Shown: positions 16,413-24,538 of the stretch, in pieces | Layout of the letters: every line of letters begins with the position of its first letter | How positions within the stretch are numbered: position 1 is the stretch's first letter | Assembly (NCBI RefSeq): GCF_026283965.1 | Contig: NZ_JAPDPD010000014.1 | Coordinates: 1 to 64,000 of the forward strand | Length of the DNA: 64,000 bases | Source: Dyella subtropica | GTDB taxonomy: Bacteria > Pseudomonadota > Gammaproteobacteria > Xanthomonadales > Rhodanobacteraceae | Reading direction: 5' to 3' | Program-made: the position numbers and the translations under genes | The notes under the pieces: generated by a model | The model's input: only the letters and a program-made list of their open reading frames with translations | Told to the model about the DNA's origin: nothing | Database searches by the model: none

Positions 16413-18089
16413 ATGGCCGACCTTAAAGAAGCCCGCGTCCCCGACATCGGTCACGACAATGTCCCGGTGATCGAGGTTCTGGTGAAACCCGGCGACAAGG
16501 TCGCGAAAGAGCAGAGTCTGATCACTCTGGAATCAGACAAGGCCACCATGGAAGTCCCGGCGCCGTTCGCCGGTACCATCAAGGAAATGAAGCTCAAAGT
16601 GGGCGACGAAGTTTCCGAGGGCGCTGTGATCGCGATCATCGAGGCCGATGAGGCCGGTGCCGCGCCGGCCCAGCCGGAAGCGCCCAAGGCCGCCGCTCCG
16701 GCGCCTGCACCGGCTCCTGCCAAAGCGGCCGAGCCCAGCCGTGCCGAACCCGCGAAGCCCGCCACTGCCGGCGGCGTGCGCGAGGCCCTGGTGCCGGACA
16801 TCGGTGGCCACGAAGGCGTGCCCGTGATCGAGGTGCTGGTGAAGGTTGGCGATACCGTCGCCAAGGACCAAAGCCTGATCACCCTGGAGTCGGACAAGGC
16901 CACCATGGAAGTGCCCGCGCCGTTCGGCGGCGTGGTCAAGGAACTCAAGGTCAAGGTGGGCGATGAGCTCTCCGAAGGCAACGTGATCGCGCTGATCGAA
17001 AGCGCGGACGCCGCCCCGGTATCCGCGCCCGTTGCGGCCAAGGTCGAAGCGCCGAAGGTGGAAGAGAAGCCGGCCCCGATCGGCGGCCGCGGCATCCTGC
17101 CGGGCAACGCGCCAGAAGGCGACGTGGCACCCACCGCACGCCCGCCGTTCGATTCGCGCATCGTCATGCCGGGTGATGCGCCTTACGCCAGCCCCGCGAT
17201 CCGCGCCTTTGCGCGCGAGCTTGGGGTGGACGTCCATCAGGTAAAGGGTACGGGTCGCGGCAGCCGCATCATGCGTGAGGACGTTACGGCCTACGTCAAG
17301 CATGCGCTGGCCTCCGGTGCACGCCCCACCGGCGCACCGCAGGCGACCGGCGGCGGGCTCAACCTGCTGCCGTGGCCCAAGGTCGACTTCGCCAAGTTCG
17401 GCGAGATCGAAGAGAAGCCGCTGTCGCGCATCCAGAAGATTTCCGGCGCCAACCTCGCCCGCAACTGGGCGATGATCCCGCACGTTACCCAGCACGAAGA
17501 CGCCGACATCACCGAGCTGGAAGCCTTCCGCAAGAAGCTCGGCGAAGAGAACAAAGACCTCAAGGTCACCCCGCTGGTGTTCCAGATCAAGGCGGTGGTC
17601 GCGGCGCTGAAGAAATTCCCGCAGTTCAATGCATCGCTCGACGTGAGCGGCGAAAAGCTGATCCTCAAGAAGTATTTCCACATCGGCATCGCGGTGGACA
17701 CGCCCGATGGCCTGGTGGTGCCGGTGATCCGCGATTGCGACAAGAAGGGTTTGATCGACCTGGCGCTGGAGCTGGGCGAGATCTCCAAGAAGGCGCGCGA
17801 TAAGAAGCTCGGCCCGAACGAGATGTCCGGCGGCTGCTTCTCCATCTCCTCGCTGGGCGGCATCGGCGGCACCGCGTTCACGCCGATCGTCAACGCGCCG
17901 GAAGTCGCCATCCTCGGCGTCTCCAAGGCGCAGACCAAGCCGGTGTGGAATGGCAAGGAGTTCGCGCCGCGCTTGATCCTGCCGCTGTCGCTGTCCTACG
18001 ACCATCGCGTGATCGACGGGGCACTCGCCGCGCGCTTCGCTTCCTTCCTCGCCACCCAGCTCGGCGACATCCGCCGCCTGCTGCTCTGA
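16413..18089 (+). CDS. aceF: Dihydrolipoyllysine acetyltransferase, pyruvate dehydrogenase E2
   Basis: A 558-residue E2 subunit. It has two N-terminal lipoyl domains with lipoylation sites K43 and K162, both in ESDKATME, joined by Ala/Pro/Glu-rich linkers. The peripheral subunit-binding domain has [20 protein letters not shown]. The catalytic domain has the active-site DHRVIDGA near the C-terminus. It transfers acetyl groups from lipoate to CoA. The ATG at 16413 follows GTAGGAGAAA; upstream frame extension is ignored. The E1 gene (aceE) is not in the window, and E3 lies 1.3 kb downstream after an MscS gene. Confidence 0.95.
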   Translation: MADLKEARVPDIGHDNVPVIEVLVKPGDKVAKEQSLITLESDKATMEVPAPFAGTIKEMKLKVGDEVSEGAVIAIIEADEAGAAPAQPEAPKAAAPAPAPAPAKAAEPSRAEPAKPATAGGVREALVPDIGGHEGVPVIEVLVKVGDTVAKDQSLITLESDKATMEVPAPFGGVVKELKVKVGDELSEGNVIALIESADAAPVSAPVAAKVEAPKVEEKPAPIGGRGILPGNAPEGDVAPTARPPFDSRIVMPGDAPYASPAIRAFARELGVDVHQVKGTGRGSRIMREDVTAYVKHALASGARPTGAPQATGGGLNLLPWPKVDFAKFGEIEEKPLSRIQKISGANLARNWAMIPHVTQHEDADITELEAFRKKLGEENKDLKVTPLVFQIKAVVAALKKFPQFNASLDVSGEKLILKKYFHIGIAVDTPDGLVVPVIRDCDKKGLIDLALELGEISKKARDKKLGPNEMSGGCFSISSLGGIGGTAFTPIVNAPEVAILGVSKAQTKPVWNGKEFAPRLILPLSLSYDHRVIDGALAARFASFLATQLGDIRRLLL

Positions 18090-18110
18090 CCGAGACGGTG
18101 AGGCGGTGCT

Positions 18111-18380
18111 AAGAGCCTGCTCCCTATCTTTTCGTAGCCCGCGTTGAGTGTCGCCGGGCGCCAGGTGGTGGAGCGTGGCGCAGCGCCTGGCTGGCTGCCA
18201 GGCCAAGCCGCGCGCCGCCGCATGGCGCCCGGCGACACTCAACCCGAAGGGCCGGGTCTGTTTGCACGCCAGCCGGCGTCATCGTTCGGTCGTGTACGGA
18301 CGTACACTTCCTCACTCTTCCTTGGCTGGCGTGCAAACAGATCCCGGCGCGGGCCACGAAAAGATAGAGAGCAGGCTCTT
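18111..18380. repeat. Nested-palindrome element, copy 3 (complete)
   Basis: A 270-bp element bounded by 24-bp terminal inverted repeats with one mismatch (18111-18134 with 18357-18380). Module A has perfect 21-bp arms (18143-18163 with 18223-18243) around GTGGCGCAGC, the apical hairpin GCCTGG/CCAGGC (18185-18190, 18198-18203) and AAGCCGCGCGCC. Module B has perfect 17-bp arms (18258-18274 with 18324-18340) around the hairpin GTGTAC-GGAC-GTACAC (18292-18307). The last base of the element touches the ATG of the next gene. It fills the gap after aceF. Confidence 0.88.
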
Positions 18381-19319
18381 ATGCGCTCCCACCAAGCCAC
18401 GTCCGCACTGACCGCCTTGGCCAGTGCGGACGCGGGCACCGTCCCCGGCAATTGGCTCGGTTCGCGGTTGCTTCATACCGACGACTTCGACCTTTCCCTG
18501 GGGGCGGTGATCGCCGCCTGTCTGCTGTTTCTGGCATGTCTGGCGCTGTCGGCGATACTGCGTCATTTGCTGAGGCGCTATGCGCGCAGGCACGAGAACG
18601 TCAATCCATCGGCCGTCTATACCGTTGGTCGACTAACCCACTATCTGTTGCTCACGCTCGGTGTGCTGCTGGCGCTCAACGCCACCGGCATTCCGATGGC
18701 GCGGTTCACGGTGTTCGCTGGCGCGCTCGGTGTCGGCCTGGGCTTTGGCCTGCAGGCGATCTTCAACAACTTCGTTTGCGGCCTGATTCTGTTGTTCGAC
18801 CGCAGCCTTCGAGTGGGCGATTTCGTGGAGCTGGCCTCCGGTGTGCATGGTGTGGTGCGGGGTATCCACATCCGGGCCACGCGAGTCACCACCAACGACG
18901 ATCTCGACATTCTGGTGCCGAACTCGGAATTCGTGACTGGCCAAGTCGTCAATTGGACCGTGCGCGAGGGCCTGCGCCGGCTGAAAGTGCCTTTTCATGT
19001 CGCCTACGGCAGCGATAAGGAACAAGTGAAGGAAGCGGCGCTGGACGCCGCGCGCGCCGTGCCTCACACCTATGCCTTCGAAGGGCCGCACGCGCCGCAG
19101 GTATGGTTGGCGGAATTCGGCGACTGGGCATTGAAGTTTCAGTTGGTGGTATGGCTCAACGCCGATGCCACGCGCAGGCCCGGTGCCGCGACGGCAGCCT
19201 ATAACTGGGCTTTGCATTCGGCTTTGCAGGCGCACGGCATCCGCATTCCGCTACCGCAATACGACGTGCGCCTGCGCGACGCGCAGGCCGTGACGGCTAC
19301 CGATAGTTCTCCCCATTGA
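18381..19319 (+). CDS. MscS-family mechanosensitive channel, second type
   Basis: A 312-residue MscS-type channel with an N-terminal extension and membrane helices at about 42-62, 88-107 and 112-140. The pore helix is VFAGALGVGLGFGLQAIFNNFVCGL, and the beta domain starts LRVGDFVELASGVHGVVRGI and ends DILVPNSEFVTGQVVNW. It is closer to the MscK/YnaI-like subgroup than the 15392 protein. The frame continues upstream to 18144, but those codons are the repeat element, so ATG 18381 is preferred. The gene therefore has no separate leader beyond the repeat. Confidence 0.88.
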   Translation: MRSHQATSALTALASADAGTVPGNWLGSRLLHTDDFDLSLGAVIAACLLFLACLALSAILRHLLRRYARRHENVNPSAVYTVGRLTHYLLLTLGVLLALNATGIPMARFTVFAGALGVGLGFGLQAIFNNFVCGLILLFDRSLRVGDFVELASGVHGVVRGIHIRATRVTTNDDLDILVPNSEFVTGQVVNWTVREGLRRLKVPFHVAYGSDKEQVKEAALDAARAVPHTYAFEGPHAPQVWLAEFGDWALKFQLVVWLNADATRRPGAATAAYNWALHSALQAHGIRIPLPQYDVRLRDAQAVTATDSSPH

Positions 19320-19370
19320 TCACAGGCGGACGCCGGTTACCGGCTCCGCTCGAACACCCAAGGAAACAGC

Positions 19371-21146
19371 ATGGCCAACACCATTGAAATCAAAGTTCCC
19401 GATATCGGCGGCCACGACGGCGTGCCGGTGATCGAAGTGCTGGTGAAGGCCGGCGACACGGTGACCAAGGACCAGAGCCTGATTACGCTGGAGTCGGACA
19501 AGGCGACGATGGAGATTCCGTCGAGCGCCGCCGGCACCATCAAAGAGCTGAAGGTGAAAGTGGGCGACGAGCTGTCCGAAGGTTCGGTGATCGCTGTGCT
19601 CGAAGTCGCCGGTGACGCCGCTGCTCCCAAGGCGGAAGCGCCGAAGGCCGCATCCGCACCGACGCCCGCCGCGCCTGCTCCGGCCAAGGCCGCCGCACCG
19701 GCACCTCAGGCAGCAGGCGCCTCCGGTCGCACCGCAGACATCGAATGCAAACTCGTCGTGCTGGGTTCCGGTCCGGGCGGCTACACGGCGGCCTTCCGCG
19801 CCGCCGATCTCGGCGTCGACACCGTACTGGTAGAACGCTACGCCACCCTCGGCGGCGTCTGCCTCAATGTCGGCTGCATTCCGTCCAAGGCGCTGCTGCA
19901 CGCCGCCGCCGTCATTGACGAGGCCGAAGCGATGGCCGCACACGGCGTCAGCTTCGGCAAGCCCAAGCTAGACCTCGACAAGTTGCGCGGCTTCAAGAAC
20001 AAAGTGGTCGGCCAGCTCACCGGCGGCCTGAGCAGCATGGCCAAGCAGCGCAAGGTGCGCACCGTGCAAGGCGTCGGCACCTTCGTGTCGCCGCATGAGA
20101 TGGAAGTAGAGACGGCCGAAGGCAAGAAGCTGATCCGTTTCGAGAACGCCATCATCGCTGCCGGATCGCAGTCGGTGAAGCTGCCCGCGTTCCCGTGGGA
20201 CGACGAGCGCATCGTGGATTCCACCGGCGCACTCGAATTGAAAGACGTGCCGGCCAAGTTGCTCGTCGTGGGCGGCGGCATCATCGGTCTGGAGATGGCC
20301 ACCGTATACGCCGCGCTCGGCAGCGAAGTGACCGTGGTCGAGTTCATGGACCAGCTCATTCCGGGTGCCGATGCCGACCTGATCCGGCCGCTGGCCAAGC
20401 GCCTCGGCGGCAAGCTCAAGGGCGTGCATCTCAAGACCAAGGTGGTCGAGGCCAAGGCTACCAAGAAGGGCATCGAGGTCAGCTACGAAGGCGAGAGCAT
20501 TCCCGAAACCAAGCTGTTCGATCGCGTGCTGGTCTCCGTGGGCCGCTCACCGAACGGCAGCAAGATTGGCGCTGAGAAGGCTGGCGTCGCCGTCACCGAG
20601 CGCGGCTTCATCAATGTCGACACGCAGATGCGCACCAACGTGCCGCACATCTACGCCATCGGCGATCTGGTCGGCCAGCCGATGCTGGCGCACAAGGCCA
20701 CGCACGAAGCCCGCGTTGCCGCGGAAGTGGTCGCCGGCATGAAGAGCTACTTCGATGCGCGTGTGATTCCGTCCGTTGCCTTCACCGATCCGGAAGTGGC
20801 ATGGGTGGGCGTGACCGAGCGCGAGGCGAAGGAAAAGGGCCTCAAGATCGGCGTGGGCAAGTTCCCGTGGGTGGCCAGCGGCCGTGCCATCGGCATCGAC
20901 CGCACCGAGGGCTTCACCAAGCTGCTGTTCGACGAAGAGACCCATCGCGTGGTCGGCGGCGCCATCGTCGGCCCGCATGCCGGCGATCTGATTGCCGAGA
21001 TCACCCATGCGATCGAGATGGGCAGCGAAGCCGCCGACATCGGCCTCACCATCCATCCGCATCCGACGCTGAGCGAATCGGTGGGCATGGCGGCGGAGGT
21101 GTACGAAGGCACCATCACCGATCTGTACCTTCCGAAGCGGAAGTGA
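19371..21146 (+). CDS. lpdA: Dihydrolipoyl dehydrogenase (E3) with N-terminal lipoyl domain
   Basis: A 591-residue E3. Residues 1-80 are a lipoyl domain (K44 in ESDKATME), an Ala/Pro linker spans 82-118, and the flavoprotein starts at about 125 with the FAD loop [15 protein letters not shown]. The redox disulfide is C164/C169 ([13 protein letters not shown]). The NAD loop is [17 protein letters not shown], and the catalytic His lies in [10 protein letters not shown]. It reoxidises dihydrolipoamide for pyruvate dehydrogenase. Lipoyl-E3 fusions are known in xanthomonads, neisserias and some others. ATG follows CAAGGAAACAGC. Confidence 0.95.
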   Translation: MANTIEIKVPDIGGHDGVPVIEVLVKAGDTVTKDQSLITLESDKATMEIPSSAAGTIKELKVKVGDELSEGSVIAVLEVAGDAAAPKAEAPKAASAPTPAAPAPAKAAAPAPQAAGASGRTADIECKLVVLGSGPGGYTAAFRAADLGVDTVLVERYATLGGVCLNVGCIPSKALLHAAAVIDEAEAMAAHGVSFGKPKLDLDKLRGFKNKVVGQLTGGLSSMAKQRKVRTVQGVGTFVSPHEMEVETAEGKKLIRFENAIIAAGSQSVKLPAFPWDDERIVDSTGALELKDVPAKLLVVGGGIIGLEMATVYAALGSEVTVVEFMDQLIPGADADLIRPLAKRLGGKLKGVHLKTKVVEAKATKKGIEVSYEGESIPETKLFDRVLVSVGRSPNGSKIGAEKAGVAVTERGFINVDTQMRTNVPHIYAIGDLVGQPMLAHKATHEARVAAEVVAGMKSYFDARVIPSVAFTDPEVAWVGVTEREAKEKGLKIGVGKFPWVASGRAIGIDRTEGFTKLLFDEETHRVVGGAIVGPHAGDLIAEITHAIEMGSEAADIGLTIHPHPTLSESVGMAAEVYEGTITDLYLPKRK

Positions 21147-21162
21147 TGCTCCGGTTGCGGTG

Positions 21163-21195
21163 AAAAAAGCCCGGGCTGGTCCCGGGCTTTTTTTA
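21163..21195. terminator. Bidirectional intrinsic terminator
   Basis: Stem AAGCCCGGG...CCCGGGCTT with a 5-base loop, an A-run before it and a T-run after it. It can end lpdA (+) and the convergent membrane-protein gene (-). Confidence 0.92.
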
Positions 21196-21200
21196 CGACC

Positions 21201-21878
21201 CTACGCGTGCGGCCGCTGATCCGCCGGCAGGTTGGTTTCGATCTTCTTTGTCAGGTTGTCCAGCATATTGACGAGCTCGCTCGCCGCGCCAGCCATCTGA
21301 TTGACCACGCGTAGAAGCTCGCGCGGCTGATAGTCGTCGGCCTGGACGTCCAGCATCGCATCGATCATGCGCGGTCCATCGAGAACCATCGGTATATCCT
21401 GGGCCTGAATGGTACCGCTGAGGGTCTGCATCGCGTAAATGGTGGAGTAGTTCCGCAACCGTTCGCTTTCTATCCAGCCAGCGGACTGGTTGGCCACTGT
21501 TACATCCCAGGCTTCGCGGCGCAGCATCGGCCAGCGGTAGTCGAGGTAGAGTCCGTGCGGCGTGGCCTGTCGTACATGGCGGTGAATCACCTCATCCGGC
21601 ACATGCGCCTTCAGGTCGCTGCTCAGCGCATCGCGCAGCGCACTCAGTTCGCGCAGGCGGGCGGCATCGTGTTCGCGAACGCGGCGAATCTCGGCGAGGT
21701 TCTGCTGGATCTCCGCTTCGATCTTGGCGCCGGCCTCGGCAGCCGCATGCCGATGGTGTGTGTGCTCGATCCACGCTTCCAATCCCAGCGCGGTGAGGAT
21801 GCTGAGCACGATCATCAGGTAATGCTTGGAAAAATCTTTCAGCGAATGAAGGCGTTCTTTCGGCAGTTCGAGGTGCAT
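21201..21878 (-). CDS. Single-pass membrane protein, paralogue A of three
   Basis: A 225-residue protein. The N-terminal HSLKDFSKHYLMIVLSILTA continues to LGLEAWIEHTHHRHAA, one membrane helix (about 18-35) followed by a His-rich exit and a long, probably periplasmic, helical domain. It aligns along its length with the products at 22002-22697 and 23685-24365 (for example EAWDVTVANQSAGWIESERLRNYS). The layout resembles DUF6090-type proteins of Bacteroidetes, but this is only a visual likeness. Function unknown. Confidence 0.75.
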   Translation of the reverse strand: MHLELPKERLHSLKDFSKHYLMIVLSILTALGLEAWIEHTHHRHAAAEAGAKIEAEIQQNLAEIRRVREHDAARLRELSALRDALSSDLKAHVPDEVIHRHVRQATPHGLYLDYRWPMLRREAWDVTVANQSAGWIESERLRNYSTIYAMQTLSGTIQAQDIPMVLDGPRMIDAMLDVQADDYQPRELLRVVNQMAGAASELVNMLDNLTKKIETNLPADQRPHA

Positions 21879-22001
21879 GCGTGACTCCGCTGTTTGTCGA
21901 TCCGGGTCGATGGTGCGGCTTACGGGCTGTGGGCGGACGTGAAAAAGTTCGCAGGGACAGACTCATCCGGACACGATGCATGCGGCCGGCTTTTTGGTGG
22001 T

Positions 22002-22697
22002 TCAGGAGGCCTGCGCTGGCTTTGCAGTGTCGGGGCTTCCGTTCGGCAGCGCTGCGGCAAGCTGCTTTTCCAGCAGGCCGAGGTTGTTCACCATTTGGCG
22101 TTGCATGGCGATCATCTGGCTGATGACATGCAGGAATTCGCGCGGCTGAGCCTCATCGGTCTGCAGGTCGGCGACCGTGTCGACCAGCCCTGTGCCGGTC
22201 ATCAGTATCGAGATGTTCTCGGTCATCGCGGCGGCGGAGTCGCGCTGGTTGGCATAGGCGGCGGAGTAGCGTTGCACGCGCTCATGGTCGATCCAGCTGA
22301 CCGCCTGGTTCGCTACGCCCACGTCCCAGGCTTCGTGGCGCAGGGAGGGAAAGCGGAGGCCCAGATCGAAACGGTCTTTCGCCTGCTCCAGGATGTGCCG
22401 CTTGATGGTGTCTTCCGGGACGCGTGCTTTGAAATCCTCGATCAGTGAGTCACGGATTTTGGAGAGCCGCTTCAGCTGTTCGGCATCATGCTCCAGGGCA
22501 GCGTGGGTTTCGGTCAGATTGGTACGGATCTCCGCCTCGATCTGCTGGCTGGCCACCTCAGCAGCATGGGTGTGGTGCGAACGCTCAATCCACGCCTCCA
22601 GCCCCAGCGCGGTGAGGATACTGAGCACGATCATCAGATAGTGCTTGGAGAAGTCCTTGAGCGAATGAAGGCGCCCTTTCGGGAGTTCGAGGTGCAT
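22002..22697 (-). CDS. Single-pass membrane protein, paralogue B of three
   Basis: A 231-residue paralogue of A. The first 40 residues differ from A at only a few positions (KGRLHSLKDFSKHYLMIVLS, then LGLEAWIERSHHTHAA). The remainder is more diverged but keeps EAWDVGVANQAVSWIDHERVQRYS and the ILMTGT-type segment. The C-terminus is longer and Ala/Pro-rich. It is followed upstream by the divergent DapB-like gene. Confidence 0.75.
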   Translation of the reverse strand: MHLELPKGRLHSLKDFSKHYLMIVLSILTALGLEAWIERSHHTHAAEVASQQIEAEIRTNLTETHAALEHDAEQLKRLSKIRDSLIEDFKARVPEDTIKRHILEQAKDRFDLGLRFPSLRHEAWDVGVANQAVSWIDHERVQRYSAAYANQRDSAAAMTENISILMTGTGLVDTVADLQTDEAQPREFLHVISQMIAMQRQMVNNLGLLEKQLAAALPNGSPDTAKPAQAS

Positions 22698-22879
22698 GCT
22701 GCGAATCCAGGCTGATGGGTGGTGATCGGGGAGCCGGAGCGTAACTGATTGGCCGCAGGAATCGCAGTGCGGCGAACTGGGGGGGGCTGACGATCCATAA
22801 GCGCCACGGCGTATTGAGTACTCTCAAGAGCAGCCCAACATCCCTGGGTTCGATAAGTGCAGTGGTAAAGGAGATCGTT

Positions 22880-23680
22880 ATGACACTGAAGGTTTGTCTT
22901 GCCGGAGCTACCGGCTGGGCCGGTTCCGAACTGGCTCGCGGCATCGCGGCCACCGATGATCTCCATCTGGTCAGTGCGATTTCGCGTAAACATGCCGGCC
23001 AGCCGCTTGGTGCCGTACTCGGTGAAAGCCGTCTCGATACGCCGGTGTTCGCCAGTGCGACAGAAGCCTTGGCGCAGCCCTGCGATGTATTCGTGGAATA
23101 CACCAAGCCCGACAGCGCCAAGGCCAACATCCTCGCCGCGCTGGCGCATGGTGCGCATGTCGTCGTGGGCACCTCGGGCCTCACTGACGAGGACTACGCG
23201 CAGATCGACGAGGTGGCACGCAAGCACCAGCGCGCTGTGCTGGCCTGCGGCAACTTTGCGCTCACCATGGTGCTGATGCAGAAGTTCGCCGAGATGGCGG
23301 CGAAGTACATCCCCAGCTGGGAGATTATCGACTACGCCTATGAGGGCAAGCCGGATGCGCCGAGCGGCACCGTGCGCGAGCTAGCCGGGCGCCTTGGCAA
23401 GGTGCGCCAACCGGAGCTGGCCGTGCCGCTGGAGCAGACCAACGGCGTGCGCGAAACCCGCGGCGGTACCTTGGCCGGAACGCAGGTGCATGCCGTGCGC
23501 CTGCCGGGCTTCGTGCTTGGTGCCGAGGTGATCTTCGGCATGCCCGACCAGACGCTGACGCTCAGGCACAACGCTGGCGGCAGCGCGAAGCCTTATGTGG
23601 ATGGCGCGCTGCTGGCGATCCGCAAGGTATCCACCCTGGTCGGATTGTATCGGGGCCTGGATGCGGTGCTGGACGTCTAA
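22880..23680 (+). CDS. DapB-like reductase with altered active-site histidines
   Basis: A 266-residue Rossmann-fold protein similar to 4-hydroxy-tetrahydrodipicolinate reductase of lysine biosynthesis. It shows the nucleotide loop CLAGATGWAGSEL, the segment VVVGTSGLTDEDY, and the substrate loop GKPDAPSGTVREL with DAPSGT at 159-164. E. coli DapB uses a His-His pair and Lys here; in this protein the pair is replaced by Ala153-Tyr154 while Lys157 remains. It may reduce another substrate or be a diverged DapB. AAAGGAG at 22868-22874 fixes the ATG at 22880. Confidence 0.78.
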   Translation: MTLKVCLAGATGWAGSELARGIAATDDLHLVSAISRKHAGQPLGAVLGESRLDTPVFASATEALAQPCDVFVEYTKPDSAKANILAALAHGAHVVVGTSGLTDEDYAQIDEVARKHQRAVLACGNFALTMVLMQKFAEMAAKYIPSWEIIDYAYEGKPDAPSGTVRELAGRLGKVRQPELAVPLEQTNGVRETRGGTLAGTQVHAVRLPGFVLGAEVIFGMPDQTLTLRHNAGGSAKPYVDGALLAIRKVSTLVGLYRGLDAVLDV

Positions 23681-23684
23681 GCGT

Positions 23685-24365
23685 CTAGCTTTGGGCCTTG
23701 CCCACGATGGCGGGCACGGACTTCACCAGGTGCGCCTCCAGCTGCCTGAGGTGCGACTGGGTTTGGGTCGTGACGTTGATCATCTGGCGCAGCACGACCA
23801 GGTATTCGACCGGGTCGACCTCCATGCCGAGGGTAACCCGTGTGCGCAGCGTGGACATATGCGGCGCGTCGAGGGTGATGGTGCTGTCGTGAGTCATCCA
23901 GGATGCGGCATCACGCAGTTCGGCATAGGCCGCTGAGTACTGGCGCAGCTTGGCGGCGTCTACCCAGCTGGCGGACTGGTTGGCGACGGAAACATCCCAT
24001 GCCTGGCTGGCGAACACTGGCCAATTGAGGCTGAGCCCGAAGTCATCCTTCCTGGCCTGGATATGCTGGTTGATGGTGGCCGCCGGTACGCCCTCGCGGA
24101 TGTCTTTGGTGATCGCCGCGTCCAGGTCACGCATCGGTTGGAAGCGCTCTTCGTTGGTCTTGAGCGAGCTGCGTACATCCGCCAGGGCGCCGCGCAGTTC
24201 ATTCTCAATTTGTGCGCTCGCTGATGCGGCGGCGTGCTCGTGATGGGTGTGCTCGATCCATGCCTCCAGTCCCAGCGCGGTCAGGATGCTGAGCACAATC
24301 ATCAGATAGTGCTTGGCGAACTCCTTGAACGAATGCGTCGAGACCTTGGGTATTTCGATATGCAT
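23685..24365 (-). CDS. Single-pass membrane protein, paralogue C of three
   Basis: A 226-residue paralogue of the 21201 and 22002 products. It keeps HSFKEFAKHYLMIVLS, then LGLEAWIEHTHHEHAA, and later QAWDVSVANQSASWVDAAKLRQYS. It is separated from the other two by the DapB-like gene, with which it converges at a 4-base gap. Three such genes within 3.2 kb point to local duplication and a shared, unknown, envelope function. Confidence 0.75.
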   Translation of the reverse strand: MHIEIPKVSTHSFKEFAKHYLMIVLSILTALGLEAWIEHTHHEHAAASASAQIENELRGALADVRSSLKTNEERFQPMRDLDAAITKDIREGVPAATINQHIQARKDDFGLSLNWPVFASQAWDVSVANQSASWVDAAKLRQYSAAYAELRDAASWMTHDSTITLDAPHMSTLRTRVTLGMEVDPVEYLVVLRQMINVTTQTQSHLRQLEAHLVKSVPAIVGKAQS

Positions 24366-24445
24366 GTCGCGTTCCGGGTGGGGCTGGCGGACGCGCAGCG
24401 TACCCGATACGCAGGCACCTGTTCATGGGTCCGGTGGGCCGGCTC

Positions 24446-24477
24446 CAAAAAGAAAGGCCGCCGGGGGTACCGGCGGC
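24446..24477 (-). terminator. Intrinsic terminator of the TonB-receptor gene
   Basis: On the minus strand the hairpin GCCGCCGG...CCGGCGGC (24457-24477) is followed by a T-rich tract (24446-24456). A further hairpin lies at 24498-24520, between this and the stop codon. Confidence 0.75.
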
Positions 24478-24538
24478 AAACTGGGAAGATCCTGCTGCCC
24501 GGCCAGAGATAGGCCGGGCGGCGGTACAGCTTTTTGGA

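Noticed and set aside
16533-18242. 569-codon open frame on the minus strand
   Set aside because: It is antisense to aceF and repeats its lipoyl-domain periodicity; no protein motif.
18144-18380. 79-residue N-terminal extension of the second MscS protein
   Set aside because: These codons are repeat-element sequence and give no membrane or signal feature; the MscS homology starts after ATG 18381.
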